From the NCBI GenBank assembly GCA_025455445.1, contig JALOMN010000004.1:1-16560 (forward strand): DNA of 16,560 nt, written 5' to 3'. The first letter of the stretch is position 1, and each line of letters starts with the position of its first letter. Below, in pieces: positions 1-7,645 of the stretch. The translations under genes were made by a program, and so were the position numbers. The notes under the pieces are model-generated. The model was given only the letters and a program-made list of their open reading frames with translations. It was not told the origin of the DNA and did no database searches. This DNA is from Cyclobacteriaceae bacterium. GTDB taxonomy: Bacteria > Bacteroidota > Bacteroidia > Cytophagales > Cyclobacteriaceae.

Positions 1-360
1 AATAAATGGAACGTGATGTCGTCTCTTTATCCATTGGGCAGCCAGGCCCACCGTAAGAGGCACCGAAATTGCGTAACAATAATCTACGTGCTTAAAACGA
101 CTGCTCACTTTAATTACACCCCACACATATTTCATAAAAGACCAGCTTCGTGCGGCAAAAGCAAAACTATTTTCATATGCAACAGGCAGGTATAACACTT
201 CAATGCCTTCAATCTTTTTATGTTCCAGTGCTTTCTTGTTATGCGCAGTTATCACAGAAACCTGCGCACCACCATCCACCAATGCCTTCGCGAGATAATA
301 GGAACGAATTGCACCGCCCTCCTGTGGTGTTTTAAAATGCTGATGGAGAATCAATAACAC
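1..360 (-). CDS. GT-B (family 4-like) glycosyltransferase, N-terminal part, cut by window edge
   Basis: Reading the minus strand gives 120 uninterrupted codons that run off the left edge. The protein begins VLLILHQHFKTPQEGGAIRS and continues with YYLAKALVDGGAQVSVITAH. This is the hydrophobic first beta strand, glycine-rich loop and first Rossmann repeat of a GT-B glycosyltransferase acceptor domain. Such enzymes transfer a sugar from an activated donor to a glycan or lipid acceptor at the inner face of the membrane; donor and acceptor cannot be read here because the C-terminal half is missing. There is no ATG. A TAG at 373-375 limits the frame, so the start is GTG at 360-358 or, less likely, CTG at 372-370. 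It is divergent from the DUF1080 gene. The fold call is firm; the exact start is not. Confidence 0.8.
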   Translation of the reverse strand, partial: MLLILHQHFKTPQEGGAIRSYYLAKALVDGGAQVSVITAHNKKALEHKKIEGIEVLYLPVAYENSFAFAARSWSFMKYVWGVIKVSSRFKHVDYCYAISVPLTVGLAAQWIKRRHHVPFI

Positions 361-379
361 AACCTTACTCAGCTAATAT

Positions 380-415
380 TTTGATCCGATCAGCCTTAAA
401 TATTTACTATTTTTG
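380..415 (+). promoter_or_regulatory. Candidate Bacteroidota promoter for the DUF1080/phosphotriesterase pair
   Basis: TATTTTTG at 408-415 fits the -7 consensus TAnnTTTG, and TTTG at 380-383 could be the -33 element. The 24-base spacer is longer than the usual 19-21, so the upstream half is uncertain. Transcription would begin near 419, leaving a leader of about 17 bases before the ATG at 436. Confidence 0.5.
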
Positions 416-435
416 AAATACTAAAAAACACAACC

Positions 436-1029
436 ATGAAAATTCTATCAATCATTCTTTGTATCAGCCTTTTCAACTTTGGATATGCCCAGAAACCTGA
501 AAAACTTTTTAATGGCAAAGACCTAAAGGGCTGGAAAATACATGGCACTGAAAAATGGTATGTTCAAAAAGGTGAACTCATTTGCGAAAGCGGGCCCGAT
601 AAGCAATATGGCTACCTCGCCACTGAAAAAGAATTCAAAGACTTTGAGCTTACGCTGATGTTCAAGCAGGAGTCGAACGGAAACAGTGGGGTTTTCTTTC
701 ATTCACAGATTGATGGCATCATTGTAAACGGCTGGCAGGCGGAAGTTGCTCCATTGAATAATCACAGCGGTGGTATCTATGAATCATATGGTCGTGGTTG
801 GTTAATACAACCTACTGCCGACAAAGAAAAGGTTTTAAAAGAAGGTGAATGGAACAAAATGAAAATACGCGTGAAGGGCAATGAAGTAACCACCTGGTTA
901 AACGATGTTGAAATGATTACCCTGGATGATGAGAAAATTGGTGAGCGCTCCGGAAAAATCGCACTTCAAATTCATGATGGTGGTGGTGTAAAAGTTCGTT
1001 GGAAGAATATTTCTATTCGAAAACTATAA
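436..1029 (+). CDS. Secreted DUF1080 / 3-keto-disaccharide hydrolase family protein
   Basis: This 197-residue protein is one DUF1080 domain (PF06439), a concanavalin-like beta sandwich now linked to hydrolysis of 3-keto glycosides. Residues 1-19 form a signal peptide with a likely cut after the alanine in GYAQ, and no lipobox cysteine follows, so it should be a soluble periplasmic or secreted protein. Family hallmarks are LFNGKDLKGW (24-33), NSGVFFHS (83-90) and a C-terminal QIHDGGG (178-184). Its length is that of a single domain with no fused partner. It is followed after 7 bases by a phosphotriesterase-family gene, so the two are probably cotranscribed. The family is very secure; the actual substrate cannot be read from the sequence. 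Confidence 0.88.
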   Translation: MKILSIILCISLFNFGYAQKPEKLFNGKDLKGWKIHGTEKWYVQKGELICESGPDKQYGYLATEKEFKDFELTLMFKQESNGNSGVFFHSQIDGIIVNGWQAEVAPLNNHSGGIYESYGRGWLIQPTADKEKVLKEGEWNKMKIRVKGNEVTTWLNDVEMITLDDEKIGERSGKIALQIHDGGGVKVRWKNISIRKL

Positions 1030-1036
1030 TTGCTCT

Positions 1037-2050
1037 ATGTCTGTCTCTCGAAGGGGTTTTCTGCTATCCACATTATCAATTTTTTTACTTGGTTGGAAAA
1101 AGAAAAAGCGACTTATCTATACGGTTAATGGACCCATTGAAAAAAGTAAACTTGGCTCAGCGTTAATACACGAACATATTCTGGTGGATTTCATTGGGGC
1201 AGACAAAACAAATTATAGCCGTTGGAACAGAGACGAAGTTGCAGAAAAGGTATTACCCTATTTGCAGGAAGTGCGGCAAGCAGGTATAAAAAGTTTTTTT
1301 GATTGCACCCCGGCATTTCTCGGTCGTGATGTTTTATTATTAAAAATGTTATCAGCTAAGAGTGGCTTGAACATCATAACCAATACAGGATATTACGGAG
1401 CAGTAAATAAGAAGTACCTCCCCGCCTGGGCCTTTCACGAAACAGCCGAACAATTAGCGGCACGATGGATAAATGAGTTTGAGAACGGAATTGAGGGCAC
1501 TGCAATCAAACCGGGTTTTATTAAAATTAGTGTTGATGCAAATTTTCCCTTAGTCGAAATAGATGCAAAACTCGTAAAAGCTGCTGCGCTTACACATCTT
1601 AAAACTGGTTTAACCATATGCTCTCATACAGGCCCGGCAAAAGCAGCTTTTGCCCAGCTTGAAATATTAGAAAAAGAGGGTGTAAAGGCAGATGCATTTG
1701 TATGGGTGCACGCACAAGCTGAAGAAGATAAAACTAATTTGATAAAAGCAGCCAAAGCAGGCGCTTGGGTAAGTCTGGATGGAATTGGCTGGGGTGACTT
1801 TGATAATTATACTGACTCAATTGTTAAGCTAAAAAACGAAGGGCTTCTCAATCGGGTGTTAATTTCACACGATGCCGGCTGGTATAAACCTGATGAAGAC
1901 AAGGGTGGAGAATTCAAAGGCTACACCAATATTTTTAAAGAATTGATACCGCGATTAAAGAAAAATGGATTCAACGATTCAGATATAAACCAATTAATGG
2001 TTCTCAATCCCGCGGAAGCGTTAAGCATATACATACGCAACCGCACTTAA
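1037..2050 (+). CDS. Phosphotriesterase-family metallohydrolase with Tat-like N terminus
   Basis: This 337-residue TIM-barrel enzyme belongs to the amidohydrolase superfamily (phosphotriesterase family, PF02126), whose members include lactonases and esterases. All binuclear-metal ligands are present: HEH (H45, H47), a lysine for carboxylation in PGFIKIS (K163), H197 in CSHTG, H225 in WVHAQ and D279 in SHDAG. The enzyme should therefore be active. The N terminus reads SVSRRGFLLSTLSIFLLGW followed by four lysines: a twin-arginine motif, a short hydrophobic core and a basic block, but no clear AxA cleavage site. It may be exported folded by Tat or stay anchored. Its neighbour is an exported sugar-related DUF1080 protein, so a sugar lactone or ester substrate is a reasonable guess, not a reading. 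Confidence 0.85.
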   Translation: MSVSRRGFLLSTLSIFLLGWKKKKRLIYTVNGPIEKSKLGSALIHEHILVDFIGADKTNYSRWNRDEVAEKVLPYLQEVRQAGIKSFFDCTPAFLGRDVLLLKMLSAKSGLNIITNTGYYGAVNKKYLPAWAFHETAEQLAARWINEFENGIEGTAIKPGFIKISVDANFPLVEIDAKLVKAAALTHLKTGLTICSHTGPAKAAFAQLEILEKEGVKADAFVWVHAQAEEDKTNLIKAAKAGAWVSLDGIGWGDFDNYTDSIVKLKNEGLLNRVLISHDAGWYKPDEDKGGEFKGYTNIFKELIPRLKKNGFNDSDINQLMVLNPAEALSIYIRNRT

Positions 2051-2114
2051 AGACGATCGTTTTTTCTAACAATTACTATACGCTACTCAAGTGAGCTGAA
2101 TAGCATTGCATTCC

Positions 2115-2351
2115 TTACAGATTTCTTAAACTCTCGCTGCTTCGCGCATAGTTCAATATGTTTTGAATCGTGGTTGCAGAAGGTTCTAATTTTGCTTCAG
2201 TGATTGATTTTTGAACTGCATTTAGCTCGTTATACTGTGCTTGCAATTCACTATCACAAAGAAGTGCATTATTAATCTCCTTCGTCTCCTCTTCGGAAGT
2301 TTCTTGGTACAGAAACCTGATCAGGTCGTTTCGGGTAAAGGTTTTGATCAT
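2115..2351 (-). CDS. Small protein downstream of ECF sigma factor, possible anti-sigma or regulatory partner
   Basis: The first ATG is at 2351, giving 78 residues beginning MIKTFTRNDLIRFLYQETSE. A TTG at 2357 could add two residues. The protein is acidic and probably helical, with no transmembrane segment and no zinc-binding HxxxCxxC motif, so it is not a classical membrane anti-sigma factor. The order sigma factor, then small protein, is common for ECF regulators in this phylum, and the N-terminal part resembles the short cytoplasmic domain of such regulators. Its start lies 80 bases inside the sigma gene in another frame, so the two genes must share an mRNA and are probably translationally coupled. 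The role as a sigma partner is inferred from position. Confidence 0.6.
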   Translation of the reverse strand: MIKTFTRNDLIRFLYQETSEEETKEINNALLCDSELQAQYNELNAVQKSITEAKLEPSATTIQNILNYARSSESLRNL

Positions 2352-2925
2352 AGGCAATATTGTTTTTAGTCATTTTCTTTCTCAGGTTAATAAGTGCATA
2401 CCGCATTCTTCCCAATGCAGTATTGATGCTCACCCCGGTGCGGTCAGCTATTTCCTGGAAGCTCATATCCAGAAAATGTCTCATAATGAGTACCTGCTTC
2501 TGCTCGGTTGGCAATTCTTTAATTAAATCACGTAGCCGTGATTTAGAATCCCGAATCATTTGTTTCGCTTCATAAGACTCTTCAGAAAACTGAAGGGAGT
2601 CAAAAACCCGGCTGCCGTCTTCAAGCACTATTTCAGGATAGCGCTTATTTTTTCGAAACCGATCAATGGCAAGGTTATGAGCAATTCTACAAATCCAGGG
2701 TAAAAATTTCCCCTCCTCATTATATCGGCCGCTCTTTATTGTATTTACTGCCTTAATAAAAGTATCCTGAAGCAGGTCCTCTGCCTCATAACGATCTTTT
2801 ACTATCAGGTAAATAGCCGTATAAATACGCGATTTGTGTCTAAGAAGTAGCATCTCGAACGCCTCTTCGTTACCGTTTTGATAGAGCTCAACCAAATGGC
2901 TGTCGCTGAATCTTTTGTCAATCAT
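2272..2925 (-). CDS. ECF-type RNA polymerase sigma factor
   Basis: This 217-residue protein has the two conserved sigma-70 regions of the ECF group. Region 2 covers about residues 20-92, with the core-binding segment DRYEAEDLLQDTFIKAV (44-60) and WICRIAHNLAIDRFR (77-91). Region 4 covers about 133-185, with LPTEQKQVLIMRHFLDMSF (138-156) and the helix-turn-helix EIADRTGVSINTALGRMRYA (158-177). Family members usually end soon after LRKKM (181-185); this one continues with a polar 32-residue tail, of which residues 192-217 are encoded over the next gene. It directs RNA polymerase to a specific promoter set in response to an unknown signal. It is divergent from the acidic-tail gene at 3094. Confidence 0.92.
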   Translation of the reverse strand: MIDKRFSDSHLVELYQNGNEEAFEMLLLRHKSRIYTAIYLIVKDRYEAEDLLQDTFIKAVNTIKSGRYNEEGKFLPWICRIAHNLAIDRFRKNKRYPEIVLEDGSRVFDSLQFSEESYEAKQMIRDSKSRLRDLIKELPTEQKQVLIMRHFLDMSFQEIADRTGVSINTALGRMRYALINLRKKMTKNNIAYDQNLYPKRPDQVSVPRNFRRGDEGD

Positions 2926-3093
2926 CTTTCTTGCGTTTAGGTAACGTAGAAGTCTTGCTCGATAGTATGTGGGTTAAATGGAATGTTTGTGAAGTGAAAA
3001 GTAGAAAGATTCTCCTTAAGTGCAAAAATTTTTCAAAAAAATCTTGCCTTCAACAAAATTTCTTGTGGTATTTGAACCCGATTTTAAAATAGT

Positions 3094-3456
3094 ATGGCAG
3101 TAGCAAAGAAACGAGTAATAAAAAGTCTGGAAAACTTAACAGATGACTTAAAAGAACTGTTACACGAGCAATACCCAAATGGGTATGAATCAAGTATCAC
3201 GCGTATCAATAACGCAAAAAAGGAGCCCATATTTGTGTTTCCTCTCGAAACTGATGATTCAGTCTATCTAGTAAAAGTGCCCGCAACTAAAAACAGCGAA
3301 GGCGGTTATGATGTAGAATCTGGCGCTAAGCAGGAGTTTGAAGATGATGATGATATGAGAGGCGGAAGTGATGATGATTTTGATAACTCAGGAGATTATG
3401 ATGACGGTGACGAGGGAGGCAAAGAAGCCAGCTACGAACCGGATTTCGACAATTAA
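3094..3456 (+). CDS. Conserved hypothetical protein with acidic C-terminal tail
   Basis: This 120-residue protein has no signal peptide or membrane segment. The first 80 residues look folded: a basic start (AVAKKRVIK), a helical stretch (LENLTDDLKELLHEQYPNGY, 12-31) and beta-rich parts (EPIFVFPLETDDSVYLVKVP, 44-63). Residues 81-120 are low in complexity and carry 19 Asp or Glu in 40, so they are very likely disordered. I recall similar short proteins in other Cytophagales but know no established function. The gene stands alone: divergent sigma gene upstream, strong terminator right behind, and its own transcript separate from uvrA. Nucleic-acid or basic-protein binding would suit the charge pattern, but that is a guess. 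Confidence 0.75.
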   Translation: MAVAKKRVIKSLENLTDDLKELLHEQYPNGYESSITRINNAKKEPIFVFPLETDDSVYLVKVPATKNSEGGYDVESGAKQEFEDDDDMRGGSDDDFDNSGDYDDGDEGGKEASYEPDFDN

Positions 3457-3478
3457 TTCAAAGAATAACTGAATATTG

Positions 3479-3512
3479 AAAACACCATCTGTACAGATGG
3501 TGTTTTTGTTTT
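3479..3512 (+). terminator. Intrinsic terminator after the acidic-tail gene
   Basis: A perfect inverted repeat pairs 3479-3490 with 3495-3506 around a GTAC loop (core ACACCATCT / AGATGGTGT). It is followed by a T-rich run (TTTTTGTTTT). It begins 22 bases after the stop codon and separates this gene from uvrA. Confidence 0.9.
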
Positions 3513-3581
3513 AATCAATCACATAAACTTAAACTCTAAGTGTATTGTAATACCTGAGTAGGACAACGCACCCGTATTATC

Positions 3582-3589
3582 TATTTTTG
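3582..3589 (+). promoter_or_regulatory. uvrA promoter -7 element, very close to the start codon
   Basis: TATTTTTG matches TAnnTTTG exactly and ends 9 bases before the ATG at 3599. No clear TTTG sits 19-21 bases upstream. The expected transcription start, about 4 bases after the final G, leaves a leader of only some 4-6 bases, too short for a ribosome binding site. The element also contains the TTG at 3587 that would otherwise be the longest-frame start, which argues against that start. Confidence 0.6.
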
Positions 3590-3598
3590 CACACGCTC

Positions 3599-6499
3599 AT
3601 GACTCAGCACGTTGACGACTCACACCTGGAAGACCTTGACCCTAAAGAATTTATTATTATTAAAAGGGCACGCGTCAATAATTTAAAAAATTTAAGTGTC
3701 GCAATACCCCGAAACAAATTTGTAGTTATTACAGGACTTTCAGGCTCTGGTAAATCTTCATTGGCATTCGACACACTTTTCGCGGAAGGACAACGAATGT
3801 ATGTGGAAAGTTTAAGTTCTTACGCACGCCAGTTTCTGGGGCGCATGGAAAAGCCTGAAGTAGATTATATAAAAGGTGTTTCACCTGCTATTGCCATCGA
3901 GCAGCGGGTAAATACGCGTAATCCACGCTCTACTGTTGGTACCTCTACAGAAATTTATGATTACCTGAAACTTCTTTTTGCCAGAATTGGAGTAACCTAT
4001 TCACCCATAAGTGGCAAACAGGTGAAACGAGATACCGTAACCGATGTAGTAAATTTTATAAATAAACAGAAATCGGGCACTCGCATTATGGTGGCAAGTC
4101 CGCTTAAAATTACCAAAGGCCGAAACCAGACGGATGAACTAAGCCTCCTGTTGAGCAAAGGGTTCACCCGAATACTGGTTAATGGTGAAATGAAGTTCAT
4201 TGAAGAAATGCTTTCACCAGCATTGGTTGAAATAAAAAACACCTCAGTAAAGGAAAAAAAATCAAGCATAAAGGATAAAACGAAAGTAACAACCTTAACA
4301 AACCAGCTTGAGATTCTTATCGACCGCGCAGCAGTGAATGCGAATGACGAAGATCTTACCTATCGGTTATCAGATTCTGTTCAAACAGCTTTTTTTGAAG
4401 GCCATGGGGATTGTGTAGTATATACAGAAGATGGTCATAAAACTCAATTTTCAGATCGGTTTGAACTGGATGGAATGACTTTTACCGAGCCTTCTGTTAA
4501 TTTCTTTAGCTTTAATAATCCATTTGGCGCTTGTCAGACGTGTGAGGGTTTTGGAAAAATTCTTGGCATTGACGAAGAACTTGTTATTCCCGATAAAAGT
4601 TTATCAATCTATGAAGGTGCAATTGCACCATGGAGAGGTGAAGTCATGAGCGAATGGTTGAAGCCATTGCTTAAAAACGGAATTAAATTTGACTTTCCTA
4701 TACACAGACCCTACAGTGAGCTGACTCAAAAAGAGCGAGATCTGGTTTGGAACGGAAACGAATACTTTGATGGCCTTCACGATTTCTTCAAATACCTCGA
4801 ATCAAAAACTCATAAAATACAATATCGTGTTATGCTTTCCAGATACAGGGGAAGGACCACCTGTCCGGATTGCCGGGGTACGAAATTGCGTAAAGATGCA
4901 TCGTATGTAAAAATTGCAGACACCTCCATTACCGAACTGGTACTCATGCCAATAGAAGAGGTGTATGCATTCTTTATCAAAATTCAGCTGCCTGATTACG
5001 AGAAAAAGGTTGCAGATAGAATTTTAACTGAAATAAAATCACGTCTTGATTATCTAGTTCAGGTTGGCCTTGGATATCTAACTTTAAACCGGGTTACTTC
5101 TACCTTATCGGGTGGAGAGTTTCAGCGCATTAAGCTTGCCACTTCGCTCGGCAGTGCGCTGGTTGGTTCCATGTATATCATGGATGAGCCAAGTATAGGA
5201 TTACATCCGCGTGACACCGCACGCATGATTGAAGTATTGAAATCACTTCGTGATTTAGGAAATACAGTTATTGTTGTTGAGCATGAAGAGGAGATAATGC
5301 GAGCTGCAGATCAAATCATCGATATTGGTCCAGATGCCGGGGCGCATGGCGGTCAATTGGTTTTCCAGGGAACACATAGCGAAATAAATGCGCTACTTAA
5401 GAATGCTAATCAAAAACTTACTTCGCATACAATCAATTACCTGCTGGGAATAGAAAAAATAAAAATACCGGCTCAGCGCAGAAAATGGAAAGACTATCTA
5501 CTCATTCAAGGAGCTCGCGAAAACAATCTTAAAAATCTTACTGTTAAAATTCCATTAGGGACGCTAACCGTTGTTACCGGTGTAAGTGGCTCAGGCAAGT
5601 CTACACTTATCAAAAAAATTCTTTATCCTGCTATAGGAAGGTTGAGTGGCACGGTGGCAGAAACCCCGGGTAAATTTGACAAGTTAGAAGGAGACATTAA
5701 AAAAGTTACGCAGGTTGAATTTGTCGATCAAAATCCTATCGGAAAGTCTTCGCGCTCTAACCCCATCAGTTATGTAAAAGCTTATGACGCCATTCGCAAC
5801 TTATATTCAGAGCAACCGCTAAGCAAACAGAGAGGGTATAAACCATCTCATTTTTCATTCAATGTAGAAGGAGGCCGATGCGATACCTGCGAAGGTGAAG
5901 GTGAGATTAAAATTGAAATGCAATTTATGGCTGACATCTTTCTAAAATGTGAAAGTTGTCATGGAAAGAGATTCAAGCAAGAAGTATTGGAAGTTACGCA
6001 CAAAGACAAAAATATTTTCGATGTGCTAGACATGACAGTGGAAGAAGCCTTGGATTTTTTTAAAGATAAGAAGGCAGTATATGAAAAGATACTACCCTTA
6101 TTTGAAGTAGGGCTTGGTTATGTTAAGCTCGGTCAGTCTTCGAATTCATTGTCGGGTGGTGAAGCTCAGCGCGTGAAATTAGCTTCATTTCTTGGTAAAA
6201 ATAATTCTGATGCGTCAGGTAATATTCTCTTCATCTTTGATGAGCCCACCACCGGGTTGCATTTTCATGATATCACTAAATTATTAAAGGCTATTAACGC
6301 GTTAGTTGATCAGGGTCATTCTGTAATTATTATCGAACATAATCTGGAAGTAATTAAATGTGCCGACTGGATCATTGACTTAGGGCCAGAGGGTGGAGAG
6401 AAAAAAGGTGGGCAACTGCTTTTTGAGGGAACTCCAGAAGAGATGGTAAAAAAGGGGAAGGGATACACCGCAGATTTCCTTCGAACAAAAGTATCTTAA
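3599..6499 (+). CDS. uvrA: Excinuclease ABC subunit A
   Basis: UvrA recognises bulky DNA lesions and loads UvrB in nucleotide excision repair. Numbered from ATG 3599 (966 residues), ATPase 1 has Walker [10 protein letters not shown] (46-54), signature LSGGEFQR (503-510) and Walker [10 protein letters not shown] (528-536). ATPase 2 has Walker [10 protein letters not shown] (661-669), signature LSGGEAQR (851-858) and FDEPTTGLH (880-888). The second zinc site is complete (C761, C764, C784, C787). The first keeps only C312 and C315: the upstream pair, normally in an FxCPxCG context, reads RFELDGM (287-293). The UvrB-binding region (about 127-250) is present and ends in a lysine-rich stretch. The length is slightly above the usual 940 or so. 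ATG 3599 is preferred over TTG 3587 because the latter lies inside the promoter. It is probably monocistronic, with a terminator on each side. Confidence 0.97.
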   Translation: MTQHVDDSHLEDLDPKEFIIIKRARVNNLKNLSVAIPRNKFVVITGLSGSGKSSLAFDTLFAEGQRMYVESLSSYARQFLGRMEKPEVDYIKGVSPAIAIEQRVNTRNPRSTVGTSTEIYDYLKLLFARIGVTYSPISGKQVKRDTVTDVVNFINKQKSGTRIMVASPLKITKGRNQTDELSLLLSKGFTRILVNGEMKFIEEMLSPALVEIKNTSVKEKKSSIKDKTKVTTLTNQLEILIDRAAVNANDEDLTYRLSDSVQTAFFEGHGDCVVYTEDGHKTQFSDRFELDGMTFTEPSVNFFSFNNPFGACQTCEGFGKILGIDEELVIPDKSLSIYEGAIAPWRGEVMSEWLKPLLKNGIKFDFPIHRPYSELTQKERDLVWNGNEYFDGLHDFFKYLESKTHKIQYRVMLSRYRGRTTCPDCRGTKLRKDASYVKIADTSITELVLMPIEEVYAFFIKIQLPDYEKKVADRILTEIKSRLDYLVQVGLGYLTLNRVTSTLSGGEFQRIKLATSLGSALVGSMYIMDEPSIGLHPRDTARMIEVLKSLRDLGNTVIVVEHEEEIMRAADQIIDIGPDAGAHGGQLVFQGTHSEINALLKNANQKLTSHTINYLLGIEKIKIPAQRRKWKDYLLIQGARENNLKNLTVKIPLGTLTVVTGVSGSGKSTLIKKILYPAIGRLSGTVAETPGKFDKLEGDIKKVTQVEFVDQNPIGKSSRSNPISYVKAYDAIRNLYSEQPLSKQRGYKPSHFSFNVEGGRCDTCEGEGEIKIEMQFMADIFLKCESCHGKRFKQEVLEVTHKDKNIFDVLDMTVEEALDFFKDKKAVYEKILPLFEVGLGYVKLGQSSNSLSGGEAQRVKLASFLGKNNSDASGNILFIFDEPTTGLHFHDITKLLKAINALVDQGHSVIIIEHNLEVIKCADWIIDLGPEGGEKKGGQLLFEGTPEEMVKKGKGYTADFLRTKVS

Positions 6500-6502
6500 A
6501 AT

Positions 6503-6527
6503 AAAAAGCCCCGAGTCGGGGCTTTTT
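6503..6527. terminator. Bidirectional intrinsic terminator between uvrA and skp
   Basis: An 11-bp perfect stem (AAAAAGCCCCG / CGGGGCTTTTT) with an AGT loop lies 3 bases after the uvrA stop codon and 18 bases beyond the stop of the convergent skp gene. Runs of T follow on the plus strand and of A on the other side, so it can end transcripts from both directions. Confidence 0.92.
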
Positions 6528-6545
6528 GTTTTAGAAAGGCTTTGA

Positions 6546-7082
6546 TTATTTATTAGTAACGGGGCTCGGTGTTACACCAAGTTTCTTCAATACAAGGTTT
6601 GAAATATTATACTTTTCATCATTGTATAATAACACGTCTCCACCTCCCACAATTTGCGGATTGATGATGAATGAATAACCATTTTCTTTGGCAACATCTT
6701 CAATTGCTTTTCCTACTTTTTTGAAGACAGGATCCATCAATGTGGTTTGTTTGTTACGCAAAGATGTTTCAGCATCTTGTTGAAACTTCTGAATGCTTTC
6801 CTGTAACCCAGCTAATTCTCTTTCTTTATCAGCACGAATTGCATCGGGCGTAGTTGCAGGCATGCCCTGATAAGCCTTTACCTTAGCTTCATAATCCTGA
6901 TATTTTGCTTTTAACTGGTTTTCAAGTTGTGTCTGATGTGTTTTTAGATCCGCATCAATTTGTTTGAATTCCGGCATCTGGCTGAAAATATATTCCCAAT
7001 CGGCATACCCGATCTTTTGTATTTCCTGTGCCTGTGCACTCACCGCAAATGCACATAATAGAAGTAATAGAACCTTTCTCAT
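6546..7082 (-). CDS. OmpH/Skp-family periplasmic chaperone (distal paralogue)
   Basis: This 178-residue protein begins with a clear signal peptide (MRKVLLLLLCAFAVSAQAQ, cut near residue 18). Mature Skp/OmpH proteins are trimeric, jellyfish-like chaperones holding unfolded outer-membrane proteins in the periplasm. The sequence shows IGYADWEYIFSQMPEF (24-39), typical of the family N-terminal strand, then a long charged heptad-like helix pair (about 40-125), then a C-terminal body strand (YSFIINP). It is the last gene of the minus-strand run, 26 bases after its paralogue and just before the bidirectional terminator. The two copies are well diverged in the helical arms, so they may serve different clients. 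Family confidence is high. Confidence 0.9.
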   Translation of the reverse strand: MRKVLLLLLCAFAVSAQAQEIQKIGYADWEYIFSQMPEFKQIDADLKTHQTQLENQLKAKYQDYEAKVKAYQGMPATTPDAIRADKERELAGLQESIQKFQQDAETSLRNKQTTLMDPVFKKVGKAIEDVAKENGYSFIINPQIVGGGDVLLYNDEKYNISNLVLKKLGVTPSPVTNK

Positions 7083-7108
7083 TTCAATTCACGTTTGTTT
7101 ATAAATTT

Positions 7109-7642
7109 TTATTTCACTTTATCGTTGGGGTCGCCTAATCCTAATTCTTCAAGCACAAAATCTGTATAGTCATGTCTTGGATCTGTATAGACAATCACTA
7201 ATTCAGCTGATTTATCAAAAACAAATGCCAGTCGGTTGGATTTTGCTACTTTTTCTACTGCATCAAATATTTTATCCTGTAAAGGTTTAATCAATTCCTG
7301 TTTTTTCAAAAAATAAAGACCTCCATATCCAAATACTTTTTTCTGATAGTCCTTAAGTTCTGTTTCCTTCTTCTTTATTTCATCCATCCGTTCCTTCTTC
7401 ATCTCTTCCGTTAGCAATACCTGTTCAGCCTGGTAGGTGCGGTATAGCGCATCTACTTTTTGTTGCATCTCTTCAATTTCCTTCTGCCAGGTTGCTGCCA
7501 GCTGTTCTATTTCGCTTTGTGCCTTTCCATACTCAGGCATCTTACTGAGCACAAACTCTGAGTCGAAATATCCGAACTTCTGAGCATTGGCAAAATTAAG
7601 GCCAGAAAATAGAATGAGCAGGGTAGCTATAGAATATCGCAT
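7109..7642 (-). CDS. OmpH/Skp-family periplasmic chaperone (bamA-proximal paralogue)
   Basis: This is a 177-residue Skp/OmpH protein with a signal peptide ending near NFANA (residue 20). The mature start QKFGYFDSEFVLSKMPEYGK matches the family's first strand and helix. A long charged coiled-coil region follows (about 35-105, rich in Glu, Lys and Gln), then the C-terminal body (RLAFVFDKS, then a polar end). It starts 3 bases after the bamA stop, so it is surely cotranscribed and likely translationally coupled with it. That position fits delivery of clients to BamA. The acidic C terminus (LGLGDPNDKVK) differs from that of its paralogue. Confidence 0.9.
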   Translation of the reverse strand: MRYSIATLLILFSGLNFANAQKFGYFDSEFVLSKMPEYGKAQSEIEQLAATWQKEIEEMQQKVDALYRTYQAEQVLLTEEMKKERMDEIKKKETELKDYQKKVFGYGGLYFLKKQELIKPLQDKIFDAVEKVAKSNRLAFVFDKSAELVIVYTDPRHDYTDFVLEELGLGDPNDKVK

Positions 7643-7645
7643 ATT

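Noticed and set aside
2051..2114. Terminator hairpin between the convergent phosphotriesterase and sigma-partner genes
   Set aside because: Only a short ACGATCGT palindrome with a following T run is present; the stem is too weak to call.
3043..3074. Promoter for the acidic-tail gene (CTTG with GTATTTG)
   Set aside because: The -7 part lacks the two-base spacer between TA and TTTG, so it does not fit the consensus.
3587..3598. TTG at 3587 as uvrA start, four codons longer
   Set aside because: The TTG is part of the TATTTTTG promoter element, so it would not be in the mRNA; ATG 3599 keeps the whole conserved region.
4200..4300. Lysine-rich stretch in UvrA as a foreign insertion
   Set aside because: It keeps the frame and composition of the surrounding gene and lies at the end of the variable UvrB-binding region, where length differences are normal.
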